A stretch of DNA of 64,000 bases from a bacterium endosymbiont of Escarpia laminata (GCA_003660235.1 QGON01000062.1:56463-120462), one strand, 5' to 3'. Numbered from the stretch's first letter, positions 1-10,224 are shown. Made by a program: numbers and translations. The notes: generated by a model not told the origin, from the sequence alone.

Positions 1-3000
1 TGCTGAGCTGCTCATCTGCCGCATAGCCCCAGAGTTCCTTGCGTACCTTTTCGTGCAGCCATTCGGCCAGGGCCTCGGCCAGACGGTCAGCCAATGCCTT
101 CAGCATCAGTGATGAGTAGTCGTCGTGATCGGCCTCGAATTCCGCGACTTTTTCATCAATGCCGATGCCGGTCGTGCAGGCAAAACCGCCGATGGCATCG
201 CGCTTGCCGCTCTCCCTGGGTGCGACAAAGTCTGCCAGTGACTCATTGTACTTGCCGCTGGGCTGTTTGCCCTGTTTGCGCAGGTTGTGCAGCGTAGTGA
301 GCGTTTGCGCACGGGATTCGTCATCAGCCGTTCCCGGCGTCCTCGGTCTCTGTTCCCGACTCGACTCTACCACCTCCATCCCTGGAGGCGTGCCTCCCGC
401 GGCATTGGTACTTCCCTGTACGGCATAGACTTCTATGTCATCGCCCACGGCGTTGGCGGGGAAGATCCCCACAACAGCGTTGGCTTGCAGCCATTTCTCG
501 TCGCTGACCTTTGCCAGCATCGCCTCTGCGTCTGCAAACAGCTTGCGCGCCTCTTCGCCTTTGGCTGCATCCTCCAGGATCTGGGGATAGCGTCCCTTCA
601 TCTGCCATGCATGGAAGAAGAAGGTCCAGTCGATATAAGGAATCAGTTGGTTCAGGTCGATGTCGATGAGGGTTGTGATGCCATACTTGACGGGCGTGGC
701 GGGCTCAAAGATGGACCAGTCGATTGGGGTCGCATTGGCGCGGGCCTGTTCGATGGGGATCAGGTTGCGTGCCTCGTTCTTATTGGCCCGGCGCTGGCGA
801 ACAGCCTCGTATTCAGCGCGAATTTTGGCCATATAGTCGTCCCGCTGCTTACTCGACAGCAGGTTACTGGCAACGCCGACGGCGCGGCTGGCATCCGGCA
901 CGTAGATCACCGGGTGGTCACAGGCCGGTTCGATCTTCACCGCCGTGTGGGCGATGGAGGTGGTGGCGCCGCCGATCAGCAGGGGTTGTGTCATGCCGAG
1001 TCGTTTCATCTCTTTGGCGACGTGGACCATCTCGTCAAGTGATGGGGTGATCAGGCCCGAGAGACCGATGATGTCGACGTTCTGCTCCCGGGCCTCCTTG
1101 AGGATGGTATCGGCGGACACCATCACGCCGATGTCGATCACCTCGTAGTTGTTGCACTGCAATACCACGCCGACGATGTTCTTGCCGATGTCATGCACGT
1201 CACCCTTCACCGTGGCCATCAGTATCTTGCCCTGGGTCCGGACGCCGCACTCCGACTTTTCTGCTTCGATGAAGGGGTTCAGGTAGGCCACCGATTTCTT
1301 CATCACGCGGGCCGATTTGACCACCTGGGGCAGGAACATCTTGCCGGCGCCAAACAGGTCGCCGACCACGTTCATGCCGTCCATCAGCGGACCTTCGATC
1401 ACCATCAGGGACTTGTCGACGGATTGGCGGGCCTCTTCGGTATCTGCGTCGATGTACTCGGTGATGCCTTTCACCAAGGCGTGCTCCAGCCGCTTGTTGA
1501 CAGACCAGGAGCGCCACTCCAGGTCTTCCACCTTGTTGCCGCCTACGGCATCGCCCGCGTAGTTGGGAGCGATCTCCACCAGCCGCTCACCCGCCTCAGG
1601 ATCTTTGTTGAGAACCACGTCCGTCACCGCGTTGCGCAACTCGGCGGGTAGGTCATCATAGACAGCCAGCTGGGCGGCGTTGACGATTCCCATGTCCATG
1701 CCGTTCTTGATGGCGTGGTAGAGAAAGACCGCGTGGATCGCCTCGCGCACCGGATTGTTGCCGCGAAAGGAGAAGGAGACGTTGGAGACGCCGCCGGAGA
1801 TCAGCGCATGGGGACAGGCCGCTTTTATCTCACGGGTCGCTTCGATGAAGTCGACGCCGTAGTTGTTGTGCTCTTCGATGCCGGTGGCGACGGCGAAGAT
1901 GTTGGGGTCGAAGATGATATCTTCCGCCGGAAAACCCACCTCTTCGGTCAGAATCTGATAGGCGCGGCTGCAGATCTCCACCTTGCGCGCCTGGGTGTCG
2001 GCCTGACCCGTCTCGTCGAAGGCCATCAGAATGATCGCCGCGCCGTAGCGGCGGCAGAGTTCGGCATGCTGCTTGAATTTATCCACTCCCTCTTTCATGG
2101 AGATGGAGTTGACGATGGACTTGCCCTGCACACACTTCAGCCCCGCCTCGATGATCTCCCACTTGGAGGAGTCGATCATCACCGGCACCTTGGAGATATC
2201 CGGCTCGCTGGCGCAGAGATTGAGAAAACGCTGCATCGCTGCGACGCCGTCGAGCATCGCCTCGTCCATATTGACGTCCACCACCTGGGCGCCGTTCTCC
2301 ACCTGGGTGCGGCAGATGTCCAGCGCCTCTTCATACTCCTCGTTGAGGATCAGACGCTTGAACTTGGCGGAGCCGGTGACATTGGCCCGCTCACCCACGT
2401 TGACGAACAGCGAGTCGGGACCGATGTTGAGGGGTTCCAGGCCGGATAGGCGGCACTCGGGATGGATCTCCGGCAGTTGCCGCGGGGCCTTGTCGGCCAC
2501 CGCGTCGGCAATCGCACGGATGTGCAATGGTGAGGTGCCGCAGCAGCCGCCGATGATATTGAGAAAACCGGCGCTGGCCCACTCGCTGAGATACTCCGCC
2601 ATGTGGGCCGCGTCGAGATCGTATTCGCCGAACTCGTTGGGCAGGCCCGCATTGGGGTGGGCGGAGACGAAGGTCTCGGAGATGCGCGACATCTCCTCCA
2701 CGTACTGGCGCATCAGTTCGGGGCCGAGGGCGCAGTTGAGGCCGATGGAGATCGGTCTGGCGTGGCGCAGGCTGTTGTAGAAAGACTCGGTGGTCTGGCC
2801 GGAGAGGGTGCGGCCGGATGCGTCGGTGATGGTGCCGGAGATCATGATCGGCAGCCGCAACTGGTCCTCATCGAACACCTGCTCGCAGGCGCAGATCGCC
2901 GCCTTGGCGTTGAGGGTATCGAAGATGGTCTCGATCAGCAGCAGATCCACACCGCCCTCGATCAGGCCTCGTGCCGCCTCGGCATAGGCCTCTACCAGCT

Positions 3001-3481
3001 GGTCGAAGGTGATATTGCGCGCGCCGGGATCGTTGACGTCCGGTGACAGGGAGGCGGTGCGATTGGTGGGGCCGAGTACCCCGGCGACAAAACGGGGTTT
3101 GTTTTCGGTAGTATGCTTTTCAGCCGCAGCGCGGGCCAGCCGGGCGGCAGCAACGTTCATCTCGTAGGCCAGTGCTTCCATGCCGTAGTCGGCCATGGAG
3201 ATCCGGTTGGCGCCGAAGGTGTTGGTTTCGAGGATATCGGCGCCTGCCTCCAGGTACTCTTCGTGAATGCCCTGGATCAGCGCTGGCCGGGTCAGCACCA
3301 GCAGATCGTTGTTACCCTTCAGGTCGCTCGGCCAGTCGGCAAAACGCTCGCCTCTGTAGTCGGCCTCGTCGAGCTTGTGGCGCTGAATCATGGTGCCCAT
3401 GGCGCCGTCCAGAATGAGGATGCGCTGGCGTAGAATCGATTCGATTTCCGGAGTAGTATTTTGTCTGTGCGGATCGGCCAT
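1..3481 (-). CDS. metH: Cobalamin-dependent methionine synthase (C-terminus beyond the window)
   Basis: Transfers a methyl group from methyltetrahydrofolate through cobalamin to homocysteine to make methionine in the cytoplasm. The frame is open from the ATG at 3481 to the left edge, about 1,160 residues of an expected 1,230. The homocysteine domain shows the zinc cysteines in GLNC and GGCCGT. The pterin domain follows ([10 protein letters not shown] near 1065 nt into the gene), then the B12 domain with DVHDIGKN, whose His is the lower cobalt ligand. The SAM-binding activation domain is present up to [14 protein letters not shown], so only the last 70 or so residues are missing. No B12 or SAM riboswitch is recognisable upstream. 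Identity is very secure; only the extent at the left edge is unknown. Confidence 0.97.
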   Translation of the reverse strand, partial: MADPHRQNTTPEIESILRQRILILDGAMGTMIQRHKLDEADYRGERFADWPSDLKGNNDLLVLTRPALIQGIHEEYLEAGADILETNTFGANRISMADYGMEALAYEMNVAAARLARAAAEKHTTENKPRFVAGVLGPTNRTASLSPDVNDPGARNITFDQLVEAYAEAARGLIEGGVDLLLIETIFDTLNAKAAICACEQVFDEDQLRLPIMISGTITDASGRTLSGQTTESFYNSLRHARPISIGLNCALGPELMRQYVEEMSRISETFVSAHPNAGLPNEFGEYDLDAAHMAEYLSEWASAGFLNIIGGCCGTSPLHIRAIADAVADKAPRQLPEIHPECRLSGLEPLNIGPDSLFVNVGERANVTGSAKFKRLILNEEYEEALDICRTQVENGAQVVDVNMDEAMLDGVAAMQRFLNLCASEPDISKVPVMIDSSKWEIIEAGLKCVQGKSIVNSISMKEGVDKFKQHAELCRRYGAAIILMAFDETGQADTQARKVEICSRAYQILTEEVGFPAEDIIFDPNIFAVATGIEEHNNYGVDFIEATREIKAACPHALISGGVSNVSFSFRGNNPVREAIHAVFLYHAIKNGMDMGIVNAAQLAVYDDLPAELRNAVTDVVLNKDPEAGERLVEIAPNYAGDAVGGNKVEDLEWRSWSVNKRLEHALVKGITEYIDADTEEARQSVDKSLMVIEGPLMDGMNVVGDLFGAGKMFLPQVVKSARVMKKSVAYLNPFIEAEKSECGVRTQGKILMATVKGDVHDIGKNIVGVVLQCNNYEVIDIGVMVSADTILKEAREQNVDIIGLSGLITPSLDEMVHVAKEMKRLGMTQPLLIGGATTSIAHTAVKIEPACDHPVIYVPDASRAVGVASNLLSSKQRDDYMAKIRAEYEAVRQRRANKNEARNLIPIEQARANATPIDWSIFEPATPVKYGITTLIDIDLNQLIPYIDWTFFFHAWQMKGRYPQILEDAAKGEEARKLFADAEAMLAKVSDEKWLQANAVVGIFPANAVGDDIEVYAVQGSTNAAGGTPPGMEVVESSREQRPRTPGTADDESRAQTLTTLHNLRKQGKQPSGKYNESLADFVAPRESGKRDAIGGFACTTGIGIDEKVAEFEADHDDYSSLMLKALADRLAEALAEWLHEKVRKELWGYAADEQLS

Positions 3482-3514
3482 TCAGGGAACTCAGAATTTG
3501 GTACGGAACCGACA

Positions 3515-3543
3515 ATTATAAGACCTTGCGTTGATGTAGGCGA
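3515..3543 (-). promoter_or_regulatory. Possible sigma70 promoter of metH
   Basis: On the minus strand a perfect TATAAT lies at 3520-3515, about 34 bases before the metH start codon. A weak -35-like TCGCCT lies 17 bases further upstream at 3543-3538. The -10 box is convincing and the -35 box is poor. The assignment is by position and sequence only. Confidence 0.4.
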
Positions 3544-3596
3544 ATCCCTTTGTTTTTTGCATCTCGGCGCTTCCCTATCCACACGGAGAATGAATT

Positions 3597-4616
3597 GTGG
3601 CGAGACAAGCCTTTCTGGTTGATGATTCCAAATCTGCGCGCATCGTGCTCAGTCGTTTGTTGAGCCGGCACGGCTTTGATGAGGTGGTGATGGCCGAGTC
3701 GGGTGAGCAGGCCCTCGAACTGCTCAAGGATACGGTGCCGGATGCCATATTTGTCGATTATCAGATGGATGGCATGGATGGGTTGGAGACGATCGCTGCG
3801 ATCAAAAAGGATCAGCGGCTGGTTAAGGTTCCGGTCTTCATGTGTACCGCCAACGAGGGGGCCGACTACGCTGCTGCGGCCCAATCCTACGGTGCAATGG
3901 GGATACTTACCAAGCCGCCGACCACACAGCGTCTCAAGGAGATAATTGAACTCATCGATGGTGTTAAAGGTGCGGTTGTTCCAGGAGCGGCGACCACTGG
4001 AGCGGGAGCCGCACCGACCACTCCGGCATTTGTCATTACAGCGGAAGAGGTGCGGACGATTGCCAGGGAGGCGGCGCAGCAGGCGGCCGAGGCGGTCATA
4101 GGACCGCTGGCGGAGGCTGCCGTGGAGAAGCGGCTGGCAGAACAGCCGCTGGAGATCGACGTCGGCAAGTTGCGTGAAGAGATCGCCACACAGGTCAGCG
4201 GGGAGCTGGAAGGTATCGTCAGACAGGTTAACGATTCCATCGTGGCTGAGGTGATAGAGACCCATTTCCGTGAACAGTGGCAGCAGGTCTCCGGACAGAT
4301 AACTCAACAGCTTGAAGCGTTCCGCAGCGAGGTTTTGGGGCAGGTGCCGGAAAAGAACGACATGATCGAACATATCCGCATGGTTACGGAGGGTTCCATG
4401 GAGGCGCTGGCAACAGAAACGGCCACCCGGGTTTCACAGGAGGTGGCGCACCATACAGCGATCGAAACGGCTGAAGCACTCATCGATCGGCGTTTCAGTG
4501 ATGCGGCAGACAGCGCACAGAGCAAGGCCGGCAAGCGGGGTCAACGGACCCTGCTCTATCTGGGGATAACGGTGTTGCTGCTGGCGGTGGCAGCCGGGTT
4601 GATCCTCTATAATTGA
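3597..4616 (+). CDS. Response regulator with C-terminal membrane anchor
   Basis: A 339-residue protein starting at GTG, with GGAG eight bases upstream. Residues 1-120 form a CheY-like receiver: acidic pair D9/D10, phospho-acceptor D54 (VDYQMDG), a Thr near 84 and K106 in LTKPP. About 190 residues of Ala/Glu-rich helical sequence follow, and the chain ends with one hydrophobic segment at 317-337 ([20 protein letters not shown]). No DNA-binding or enzymatic output domain is visible. A receiver held at the inner membrane by a tail anchor is unusual and suggests a scaffold or localisation role, which is inference. It may be cotranscribed with msrA, 41 bases downstream. Confidence 0.8.
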   Translation: MARQAFLVDDSKSARIVLSRLLSRHGFDEVVMAESGEQALELLKDTVPDAIFVDYQMDGMDGLETIAAIKKDQRLVKVPVFMCTANEGADYAAAAQSYGAMGILTKPPTTQRLKEIIELIDGVKGAVVPGAATTGAGAAPTTPAFVITAEEVRTIAREAAQQAAEAVIGPLAEAAVEKRLAEQPLEIDVGKLREEIATQVSGELEGIVRQVNDSIVAEVIETHFREQWQQVSGQITQQLEAFRSEVLGQVPEKNDMIEHIRMVTEGSMEALATETATRVSQEVAHHTAIETAEALIDRRFSDAADSAQSKAGKRGQRTLLYLGITVLLLAVAAGLILYN

Positions 4617-4657
4617 ATCGACGCCTCAAGCTAACAGATCGATCCCGGGAGAGTCCC

Positions 4658-5290
4658 ATGTTCGGATTGGGCAAAAAGAGTGAGATGCCGATGCCGTCGG
4701 AGGCCCTGCCCGGCAGGGAGACACCTATGCCCGTGTCGCCGGAGCATTTTGTCAACGGCAATTCATTGGCAGGCCCATTTCCGCAAGGGATGGCATTCGC
4801 CCTGTTCGGTTTAGGGTGTTTCTGGGGGGCGGAGCGGCGCTTCTGGGAGTTGCCGGGGGTCTATTCCACCGCTGTGGGTTATGCAGCGGGGTTCACGCCG
4901 AACCCGACCTATGACGAGGTCTGCACCGGCAAAACCGGCCACAACGAGGTGGTGCGGGTGGTTTTCGATCCGGCCCTGGTGAGCTACGAGGCACTATTGA
5001 AGCATTTCTGGGAGTCCCACGATCCGACCCAGGGCATGCGCCAGGGCAATGATGCAGGGACGCAGTATCGCTCCGGCATCTATACCTACAGCAAGACTCA
5101 GTTGGCCGAGGCTGAAAAAATGCGGGCGCTGTTTCAGGCTGAGTTGACCGCAGCCGGACATTCGGAGATCACCACCGAAATCCAACCTGCCACCGAGTTC
5201 TATTTTGCCGAGGACTACCACCAGCAGTATCTGGCCAAGAACCCCCGGGGTTACTGTGGTCTGGGTGGAACCGGCGTCAGCTTCCCGTAG
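4658..5290 (+). CDS. msrA: Peptide methionine sulfoxide reductase A
   Basis: Reduces methionine-S-sulfoxide in proteins using a thioredoxin-type donor, so it repairs oxidative damage. The catalytic motif GCFWGAE places the nucleophilic Cys at about residue 54 of 210. The family's [14 protein letters not shown] and SHDPTQ blocks follow, and a late Cys in RGYCGLGG could be the resolving residue. I chose the ATG at 4658 because GGGAGAG lies just before it; an in-frame ATG at 4613 overlaps the previous stop and has no ribosome site. The 35-residue N-terminal extension before the conserved core carries no recognised signal peptide. It is possibly in an operon with the genes on either side. Confidence 0.95.
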   Translation: MFGLGKKSEMPMPSEALPGRETPMPVSPEHFVNGNSLAGPFPQGMAFALFGLGCFWGAERRFWELPGVYSTAVGYAAGFTPNPTYDEVCTGKTGHNEVVRVVFDPALVSYEALLKHFWESHDPTQGMRQGNDAGTQYRSGIYTYSKTQLAEAEKMRALFQAELTAAGHSEITTEIQPATEFYFAEDYHQQYLAKNPRGYCGLGGTGVSFP

Positions 5291-5301
5291 TATCTGTTCC
5301 C

Positions 5302-6249
5302 ATGTCAGACACCGCCATCTACGCAGGAGGACGACTTGGGGAGTACAACTTCGGTGCCGATCACCCATTCGGTCCCTCCCGTCACGATGCCTTTTTCGAC
5401 GAGTTCATGCGGCGGGGGTTCGAGGCGCGCTGCGCTGTGGAAGCACCGGTCCTGGCTGACCGGGAGGCGATCGCCAGATTTCATACGATGGATTATATCG
5501 ATCGGGTGGAGCGGGCCTCGGTGGACGGCCAGGGTCTGCTGGATGCAGGTGATACCCCGGCCTTTCCCGGCGTGATGGAGGCCTCTGCCCGGGTCGTGGG
5601 CACGGTGCTCAAGGCGGTGGACGATATCGTCACCGGTAATTGCCGCCGGGCGTTTGTGCCTATCGCCGGTCTGCATCATGCACGCCGTGACAGTGCTGCC
5701 GGTTTCTGTGTCTTCAACGATTGCGGCGTCGCCATCGAGACCCTGCGCCGGGTTCATGGGATAAGGCGCGTGGCCTACGTGGACATAGATGCCCACCATG
5801 GTGACGGGGTCTTCTATGCGTTCGAGGATGACCCGGATCTCATCTTCGTCGACCTGCATGAAGATGGCCGCTATCTCTATCCCGGCACCGGTTCGGTGAC
5901 CGAGACAGGGCGCGGTGAGGCGAAGGGGAGCAAGCTCAATATCCCGATGCCGCCGAAGGCGGGTGACACGGAGTTTTTCAAGACGTGGGAGGTTGCCGAG
6001 TCATTCATAGATCGCGCGCAGCCCGACTTCATCCTTTTTCAGTGCGGTGCCGACAGCCTGGCGGGTGACCCCATTACCGATCTGCGCTATTCAGACGATG
6101 CTCATCGCCATGCCGCATCACGTCTTCGCCGGTTGGCGCAGCGTCACTGTGACGGCAGGCTGTTGGCGCTGGGAGGGGGTGGCTATAATCTGCAAAATCT
6201 GGCCTCCGCCTGGTGCGCGGTGGTCGAGGCCTTTATCGAGGCTGCGTAG
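5302..6249 (+). CDS. Histone deacetylase-family hydrolase (acetylpolyamine amidohydrolase/AcuC type)
   Basis: A zinc-dependent deacetylase fold of 315 residues. Catalytic features are all visible: tandem His H125/H126 (GLHHARRD), metal ligands in VDIDAHHGDGV (D161, D163, H165), D251 in CGADSLAGDP and the transition-state Tyr in GGGGYN (Y295). Bacterial relatives deacetylate small acetylated amines or proteins; the substrate cannot be told from sequence. It follows msrA by 11 bases and probably shares its transcript. The stop codon lies at the left edge of a short palindromic repeat. Confidence 0.88.
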   Translation: MSDTAIYAGGRLGEYNFGADHPFGPSRHDAFFDEFMRRGFEARCAVEAPVLADREAIARFHTMDYIDRVERASVDGQGLLDAGDTPAFPGVMEASARVVGTVLKAVDDIVTGNCRRAFVPIAGLHHARRDSAAGFCVFNDCGVAIETLRRVHGIRRVAYVDIDAHHGDGVFYAFEDDPDLIFVDLHEDGRYLYPGTGSVTETGRGEAKGSKLNIPMPPKAGDTEFFKTWEVAESFIDRAQPDFILFQCGADSLAGDPITDLRYSDDAHRHAASRLRRLAQRHCDGRLLALGGGGYNLQNLASAWCAVVEAFIEAA

Positions 6250-6257
6250 GGGGTCGC

Positions 6258-6282
6258 GCCGGATCCGCTGCGCTTGATCCGG
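6258..6282. repeat. Intergenic palindrome with GCGTAGCG-type loop
   Basis: A short inverted repeat whose arms read GCCGGATC and GATCCGGC around CGCTGCGCTT. The same core, in the other orientation and with one base changed, occurs at 30235-30255 and 39644-39664. It sits between the convergent HDAC-family and OsmC-like genes and has no U-tract, so it is not a classic terminator. Confidence 0.6.
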
Positions 6283-6306
6283 CCTAGGTTGATCCACAGC
6301 TACTCC

Positions 6307-6768
6307 CTACTCTGCCTGGTGCAGAAGCTGGCCCGCCTTGTCCACCACCTGGACGCCCACCGGGATGCCCTCACGAATACTGGCGGTGACGACGCAGAAA
6401 TCCTCGAACAGATCTGCACAGCGTTTCAGTTTTGCGGATTCCGCCAGTTCGTCGTCGATGGTGATTTTGACCTCGATGCCGCCCACCCGCAGGCGCTTCT
6501 TCTCGTTGCGCACCATGGTGCAGGTGGCCTCGGCCTTGATGCTGTGTGCTGGAGCGTCATCTTTTGCCAGGCAGAACATCAGGCTGGCGCTGAGGCAGTT
6601 GGCAGTAGCCGCGGCCAGCAGACGGGATGCGTTGGGACCGTTGCGTTCACCCAGTGGTGGGGGTTCATCCAACAGGATGTCCTGTGCTTTTTTGAGATCG
6701 AATTTGACCCTGAAGGCGTAACCCTCCTCCTGCTCCAGGTGGATAGTGAAACGACCGACTTCTGACAT
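6307..6768 (-). CDS. OsmC/Ohr family protein
   Basis: A 153-residue member of the OsmC superfamily, thiol peroxidases that reduce organic hydroperoxides. The two conserved cysteines are C58 (TANCLSAS) and C125 (DFCVVTASIREG), the spacing expected of the family. The N-terminal half carries GERNGPNASRLLAAA, the typical substrate-pocket region. AAAGGAG lies seven bases before the ATG. Because it matches neither the classic Ohr nor the classic OsmC subgroup motif by motif, I give no symbol. It is convergent with the HDAC-family gene and stands alone. Confidence 0.85.
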   Translation of the reverse strand: MSEVGRFTIHLEQEEGYAFRVKFDLKKAQDILLDEPPPLGERNGPNASRLLAAATANCLSASLMFCLAKDDAPAHSIKAEATCTMVRNEKKRLRVGGIEVKITIDDELAESAKLKRCADLFEDFCVVTASIREGIPVGVQVVDKAGQLLHQAE

Positions 6769-6840
6769 AACAATCTCCTTTGTAGATCATTGAGAGGTTA
6801 CACTCTATCCAAAGAGGGTAGACGGTATTTGCCGATTCGA

Positions 6841-7450
6841 TTATTCATCGAGAATCGACTGCCAGGCGCGATGCGCCCCTATCTGTGACATGGCCTGTTG
6901 CAGCAGTGTCTTGCCGGGTTCGGTGCGGAACCAGGTGTTGAGACCGGAGGGGTGGGGCAGGGGAATTACGTCCGTGGTCAGGCCATTGATTTCGATCTGA
7001 TGGGTTTTGCCCACGATATCGACCAGTTTGTTTACCTTCATGAAACGAGCCATGGCCAGTTTGCCGACAGGGATCAGCAGCCGGGGTTTGAGCAGTCCGA
7101 CCTCCGCGTCGATCCAGCGGCTGCAGTTCGCTATCTCAATCTTGCTTGGCACCCGGTCACCGCCTTTCGGGTTTTTCCCGGGAAAGCAGCGGCAGACTGC
7201 AGTCATATAGATCCGGCTGCGAAACTGCGTTTCATCCAATCCAATGCCGTCGAACCATTTGAACAGGGTCTTTCCGGCGGTCCAGGCAAAGGGTTTTCCT
7301 GCGGGGCCTTCCCTGTCGCCCGGCGCCGCCGACCAGCATGATGGGAGAGATGACGGGCTGGCAGATGACCACCGGCCCGGTCATGTCTGGACAGAGTCGG
7401 CAGGTCTGCAGATTCGATTGGTGCTGTTTGATGGCTTGAAGGGTGATCAT
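6841..7450 (-). pseudogene. Fe-S uracil-DNA glycosylase family gene with a frameshift
   Basis: Two overlapping frames together spell one family 4/5-like uracil-DNA glycosylase. The first, from the ATG at 7450, has the CRLC cluster motif and ends PIMLVG. The second carries APGDREGPAGKPF, then CRCFPGKNPKGG, a fourth Cys about 20 residues on, and the His motif PHPSG. The expected GQAPGD motif is broken at about 7321-7333, where two bases appear to be missing from a GC-rich GGCGGCGCCGGGC run. Repairing that would give a protein of about 200 residues. It is either a recent pseudogene or an assembly error; the rest of the reading frame is well preserved, which favours error or a very young lesion. 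Confidence 0.75.
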
Positions 7451-7491
7451 GAGGCGTTAAACTAACAGAAATTATACCGTCGTATTGAGAA

Positions 7492-7570
7492 TGTAGGTCG
7501 GGTTAGTCGCACGGCAGCACAACAGCTTGAATCTGACACCACACTTTGAGTGCGACGTAACCCGACCTAC
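7492..7570. repeat. Intergenic inverted repeat with TGTAGG end
   Basis: Arms GTAGGTCGGGTTA (left) and TAACCCGACCTAC (right) are exact inverted copies that bracket about 50 bases of unrelated sequence. The ends match those of the palindromes at 22511, 30229 and elsewhere. It fills the space between the minus-strand glycosylase gene and the plus-strand small membrane protein gene. Confidence 0.7.
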
Positions 7571-7590
7571 GGAACATTGGAACTGAACTG

Positions 7591-7791
7591 ATGCAGATGA
7601 TTTTGGGATTGGGGGTCGGCGCCATGCTGATCGCCCTGTTTATCTGGTTTTTGCCTATTGTGCTGATCCTGCGCTCTGACAAAACCTCGGGTATGGAGAA
7701 GTTGTTCTGGCTGCTTGCGGTGCTGTTTGTCTCCTGGTTCGCCTGGATACTCTATGCGCTGTTGGCCCCCTTGGAGAAAAAGGCGTCATGA
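7591..7791 (+). CDS. Small two-helix membrane protein
   Basis: A 66-residue protein with two hydrophobic segments (about 4-26 and 38-60) separated by a short charged loop, RSDKTSGMEK. The pattern, ending in WFAWILYALL, resembles the PLDc_N/superinfection-immunity type of short membrane protein, but this is a weak family call. Its stop overlaps the next start codon (ATGA), so it is translationally coupled to the oxidoreductase gene. A second ATG two codons in could also be used. Function unknown. Confidence 0.6.
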   Translation: MQMILGLGVGAMLIALFIWFLPIVLILRSDKTSGMEKLFWLLAVLFVSWFAWILYALLAPLEKKAS

Positions 7792-8783
7792 AAGCGGTTG
7801 TGATGAACGAACCCGGTGCACCGGAGGTACTTTCCCTGCAGGAGCTGCCGGAACCTGAACGGATGACAGAGACCCAGCTCAAGGTGCGTATCGAGGCGGT
7901 GGGAGTGAATCCCATCGATACCAAACTGCGCAGCCGGGGTGTTTTTCTGCCTGCCGGACTACCGGCGGTATTGGGCTGTGATGGGGCCGGTGTGGTGGTG
8001 GAGACGGGCGCTGAGGCCGGTGAGTTCAAGACGGGGGATGCGGTCTGGTTTTGCAGTGGTGGTCTGGGTGGTGTGCAGGGCAACTATGCCGAGTTTGTGC
8101 TGGTTGATTCCTCCGTGGTGCGTAAAAAGCCCACTTCCATCGACTTCGCGACGGCAGCAGCAGGGCCGCTGGTGCTGATAACTGCCTGGGAGTCGCTGTT
8201 CGACCGCGCCCGCGTCACTGCGGGGCAGACGGTATTGATCCACGCCGGTGCGGGTGGTGTGGGTCATGTGGCGATTCAGTTGGCAAAACAGGCCGGGGCG
8301 CGGGTATTGACCACGGTGAGTACGACCCAGAAAGCGGAGTTTGTTAAATCCATTGGCGCGGATGAGGTCATTCTCTATCCAGAGACGGATTTCGTCGAGG
8401 TGGTAAACGATCTGACCGGTGGGCGGGGTGCCGACGTGGTGCTGGACACCGTTGGCCCCGAGGTCTTTCGCCGCTCTATTCCGGCGGTGGCGCACTATGG
8501 CGATCTGGTGACCCTGCTCGATCCGGGGGCGGATATGGCGTGGAAAGAGGCTCGCAATCGCAACCTGCGGATCGGTTTTACCCTGATGTTGACGCCGATG
8601 CTGCGTGACCTGCCCGAAGCCCGCGCCCATCACGGCGAGATACTGGAACGCTGTGGTGAGCTTGTGGATGCAGGCAGTCTGCATATCGAAGTGGCTGGGC
8701 GTTTGCCGCTGGCAGAGGCGGCGGAGGCGCATCGCCAAGTCGAAGCCGGGCACCTGCAGGGTAAGTTGGTATTGGTGCCTTAG
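7788..8783 (+). CDS. Zinc-independent quinone oxidoreductase, MDR superfamily
   Basis: A 331-residue medium-chain dehydrogenase/reductase. The GroES-like N-terminal half carries VNPIDTKLR and LGCDGAGVV. The Rossmann half has the nucleotide motif GAGGVG at 154-159, followed by AIQLAKQAGARV. The cysteine ligand loop of zinc alcohol dehydrogenases is absent, and the sequence pattern fits NADPH-dependent quinone or enone reductases. It overlaps the upstream small membrane gene by four bases. The substrate is not predictable. A hairpin repeat begins directly at its stop codon. Confidence 0.85.
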   Translation: MKAVVMNEPGAPEVLSLQELPEPERMTETQLKVRIEAVGVNPIDTKLRSRGVFLPAGLPAVLGCDGAGVVVETGAEAGEFKTGDAVWFCSGGLGGVQGNYAEFVLVDSSVVRKKPTSIDFATAAAGPLVLITAWESLFDRARVTAGQTVLIHAGAGGVGHVAIQLAKQAGARVLTTVSTTQKAEFVKSIGADEVILYPETDFVEVVNDLTGGRGADVVLDTVGPEVFRRSIPAVAHYGDLVTLLDPGADMAWKEARNRNLRIGFTLMLTPMLRDLPEARAHHGEILERCGELVDAGSLHIEVAGRLPLAEAAEAHRQVEAGHLQGKLVLVP

Positions 8784-8857
8784 TGTAGGATGCTGGTGCG
8801 GCACGAACCGCATCATTCGCGATCGATGCGGTTCGCAAGCTCACCAGCATCCTACAC
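8784..8857. repeat. REP-like hairpin, copy 1
   Basis: A 74-base near-palindrome, TGTAGGATGCTGGTG to CACCAGCATCCTACA, with inner arms CGAACCGCAT and ATGCGGTTCG around CATTCGCGATCG. A very similar copy lies at 14951-15022. It sits between the oxidoreductase stop and the convergent nfeD stop. Perfect outer arms and repetition suggest a mobile REP/MITE-like element, possibly also acting as an RNA hairpin at mRNA 3' ends. Confidence 0.8.
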
Positions 8858-8863
8858 CAAGGC

Positions 8864-9310
8864 TCAGTCGGCAGGCCCAACCAGCAACACTACCCCCTCA
8901 ACACCGACGACCTTCACTTGTGTGCCGGCAGGGCAGTCCTCACCCCGGATCTTCCAGGTGCTGTCGTCGACATGGATCTTACCCTCGCCGTTGATAATGG
9001 GTCCCTCCAGGGTGAAAACCCGCCCGGTGTACTGTGCCCCCCTGCGGTTGAGATTGGGTTGGTCCGTCTTGATCGGCCGCCGTTGCAGGATGGTGCGGGC
9101 GATGAGGATGTTGATTATGCTGAAGGCAGCGAAAGCGAGCAGCTGGTATTGCCACTCCATTTCCGGCACGGCCAATAGCAGGAGCCCCACCAGACCTGCT
9201 GCAAAACCCAGCCAGATGAAAAAGACACCGGGTGAGAAGATCTCCAGAATGATCAGGCCGACACCCAGGATGAACCAGTGCCAATAGTCCATCTGCGGTA
9301 GAAATTCCAT
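8864..9310 (-). CDS. NfeD-like membrane protein
   Basis: A 148-residue short NfeD protein. Three or four hydrophobic segments occupy residues 10-72, and a soluble OB-fold-like domain follows from about 85 (GRVFTLEGPI, VDDSTWKIRGEDCPAGTQV). Short NfeD proteins partner SPFH/stomatin proteins in the membrane. Here the ATG overlaps the stop of the SPFH gene, so the two are a translationally coupled pair with the order qmcA then nfeD. The known role of such pairs is membrane-domain organisation and protein quality control. Confidence 0.88.
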   Translation of the reverse strand: MEFLPQMDYWHWFILGVGLIILEIFSPGVFFIWLGFAAGLVGLLLLAVPEMEWQYQLLAFAAFSIINILIARTILQRRPIKTDQPNLNRRGAQYTGRVFTLEGPIINGEGKIHVDDSTWKIRGEDCPAGTQVKVVGVEGVVLLVGPAD

Positions 9311-10224
9311 TAGCTATCCTTCTTGGCGAAAGTCGCTTTGGCGATCTCGGCAATGCCGCCGATGGAGCCGATCAGACTGGAGGCCTCCAGCGGTATCATG
9401 ATGACCTTCTGGTTCTCAGCAGAGGCGATTTTGGTCAGCGCCTCGGTATATTTCTGCGCCACGAAATAGTTGATGGCATTGATGTCGCCCTGGGCGATGG
9501 CCTCAGAGACCATGGTGGTCGCCTTGGCCTCAGCCTCGGCAAGCCTTTCGCGCGCCTCGGCCTCACGGAAGGCGGCCTCTTTCTCCCCCTCCGCCTTGAG
9601 GATGGTGCCCTGCTTCTCGCCTTCCGCCTGCAGGATCTCTGCCTGCCTCTGTCCCTCAGCCACGAGAATTGCCGCGCGTTTATCCCGCTCTGCCTTCATC
9701 TGACGGGCCATCGATTCAACCAGATCGCGGGGTGGGGAGATATCCTTGATCTCTATGCGGGTCACCTTGAGACCCCAGGGGGTGGTGGCGTCGTCCACCA
9801 CGTTGAGCAGTTGAGTGTTGATCTTGTCTCGCTTTGACAGCAGCTCATCCAGATCCATGGAACCCATGACGGTACGGATGTTGGTCATGGTCAGGTTGAG
9901 AATCGCCCGGAAGAGGTCGTTGACCTCATAGGATGCCTGGGCAGCATCCAGCACCTGGAAGAAGATCACGCCGTCAGCGGTGATCATGGCGTTGTCCTTG
10001 GTGATGACCTCCTGGGAGGGCACATCCACCACCTGCTCCATCATGTTCACTTTTTGGCCGATCTGGTCGATGACAGGGATGATCAGATTGAGACCAGGGC
10101 GCAGAGTTTTGGTGTAGCGTCCAAAACGTTCCACCGTGTACTCCATGCCCTGTGGCACGCGCTTGGCGCCCATGACGACGATAGCGATGGCTAGGACCAG
10201 CGCGGCAATGACAAATACATCCAT
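9310..10224 (-). CDS. qmcA: SPFH/Band 7 membrane protein (QmcA-like)
   Basis: A 304-residue stomatin-family protein with one N-terminal membrane segment (about 2-20), an SPFH core with [16 protein letters not shown] and [12 protein letters not shown], and a long charged helix with repeated AEGE units that forms the family's coiled coil. The C-terminal stretch [15 protein letters not shown] is typical of the QmcA/paraslipin group. It is the first gene of the pair with nfeD. Start at 10224 has AAGGAGT upstream. Confidence 0.9.
   Translation of the reverse strand: MDVFVIAALVLAIAIVVMGAKRVPQGMEYTVERFGRYTKTLRPGLNLIIPVIDQIGQKVNMMEQVVDVPSQEVITKDNAMITADGVIFFQVLDAAQASYEVNDLFRAILNLTMTNIRTVMGSMDLDELLSKRDKINTQLLNVVDDATTPWGLKVTRIEIKDISPPRDLVESMARQMKAERDKRAAILVAEGQRQAEILQAEGEKQGTILKAEGEKEAAFREAEARERLAEAEAKATTMVSEAIAQGDINAINYFVAQKYTEALTKIASAENQKVIMIPLEASSLIGSIGGIAEIAKATFAKKDS

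Noticed and set aside
287..1042. Long plus-strand frames within metH
   Set aside because: They are the reverse-strand shadow of metH, with no ribosome site and unbalanced composition.
1715..2449. Plus-strand 244-codon frame, His/Val/Asp-rich
   Set aside because: Antisense to metH in a GC-rich gene; no domain and no start signal.
3482..3596. Possible B12 or SAM riboswitch before metH
   Set aside because: The gap is only about 115 bases and shows none of the conserved B12-box or SAM-riboswitch strings I would expect; a simple promoter is enough.
3516..4373. Minus-strand 285-codon frame over the response regulator
   Set aside because: Antisense shadow of the receiver gene, which has clear domain motifs.
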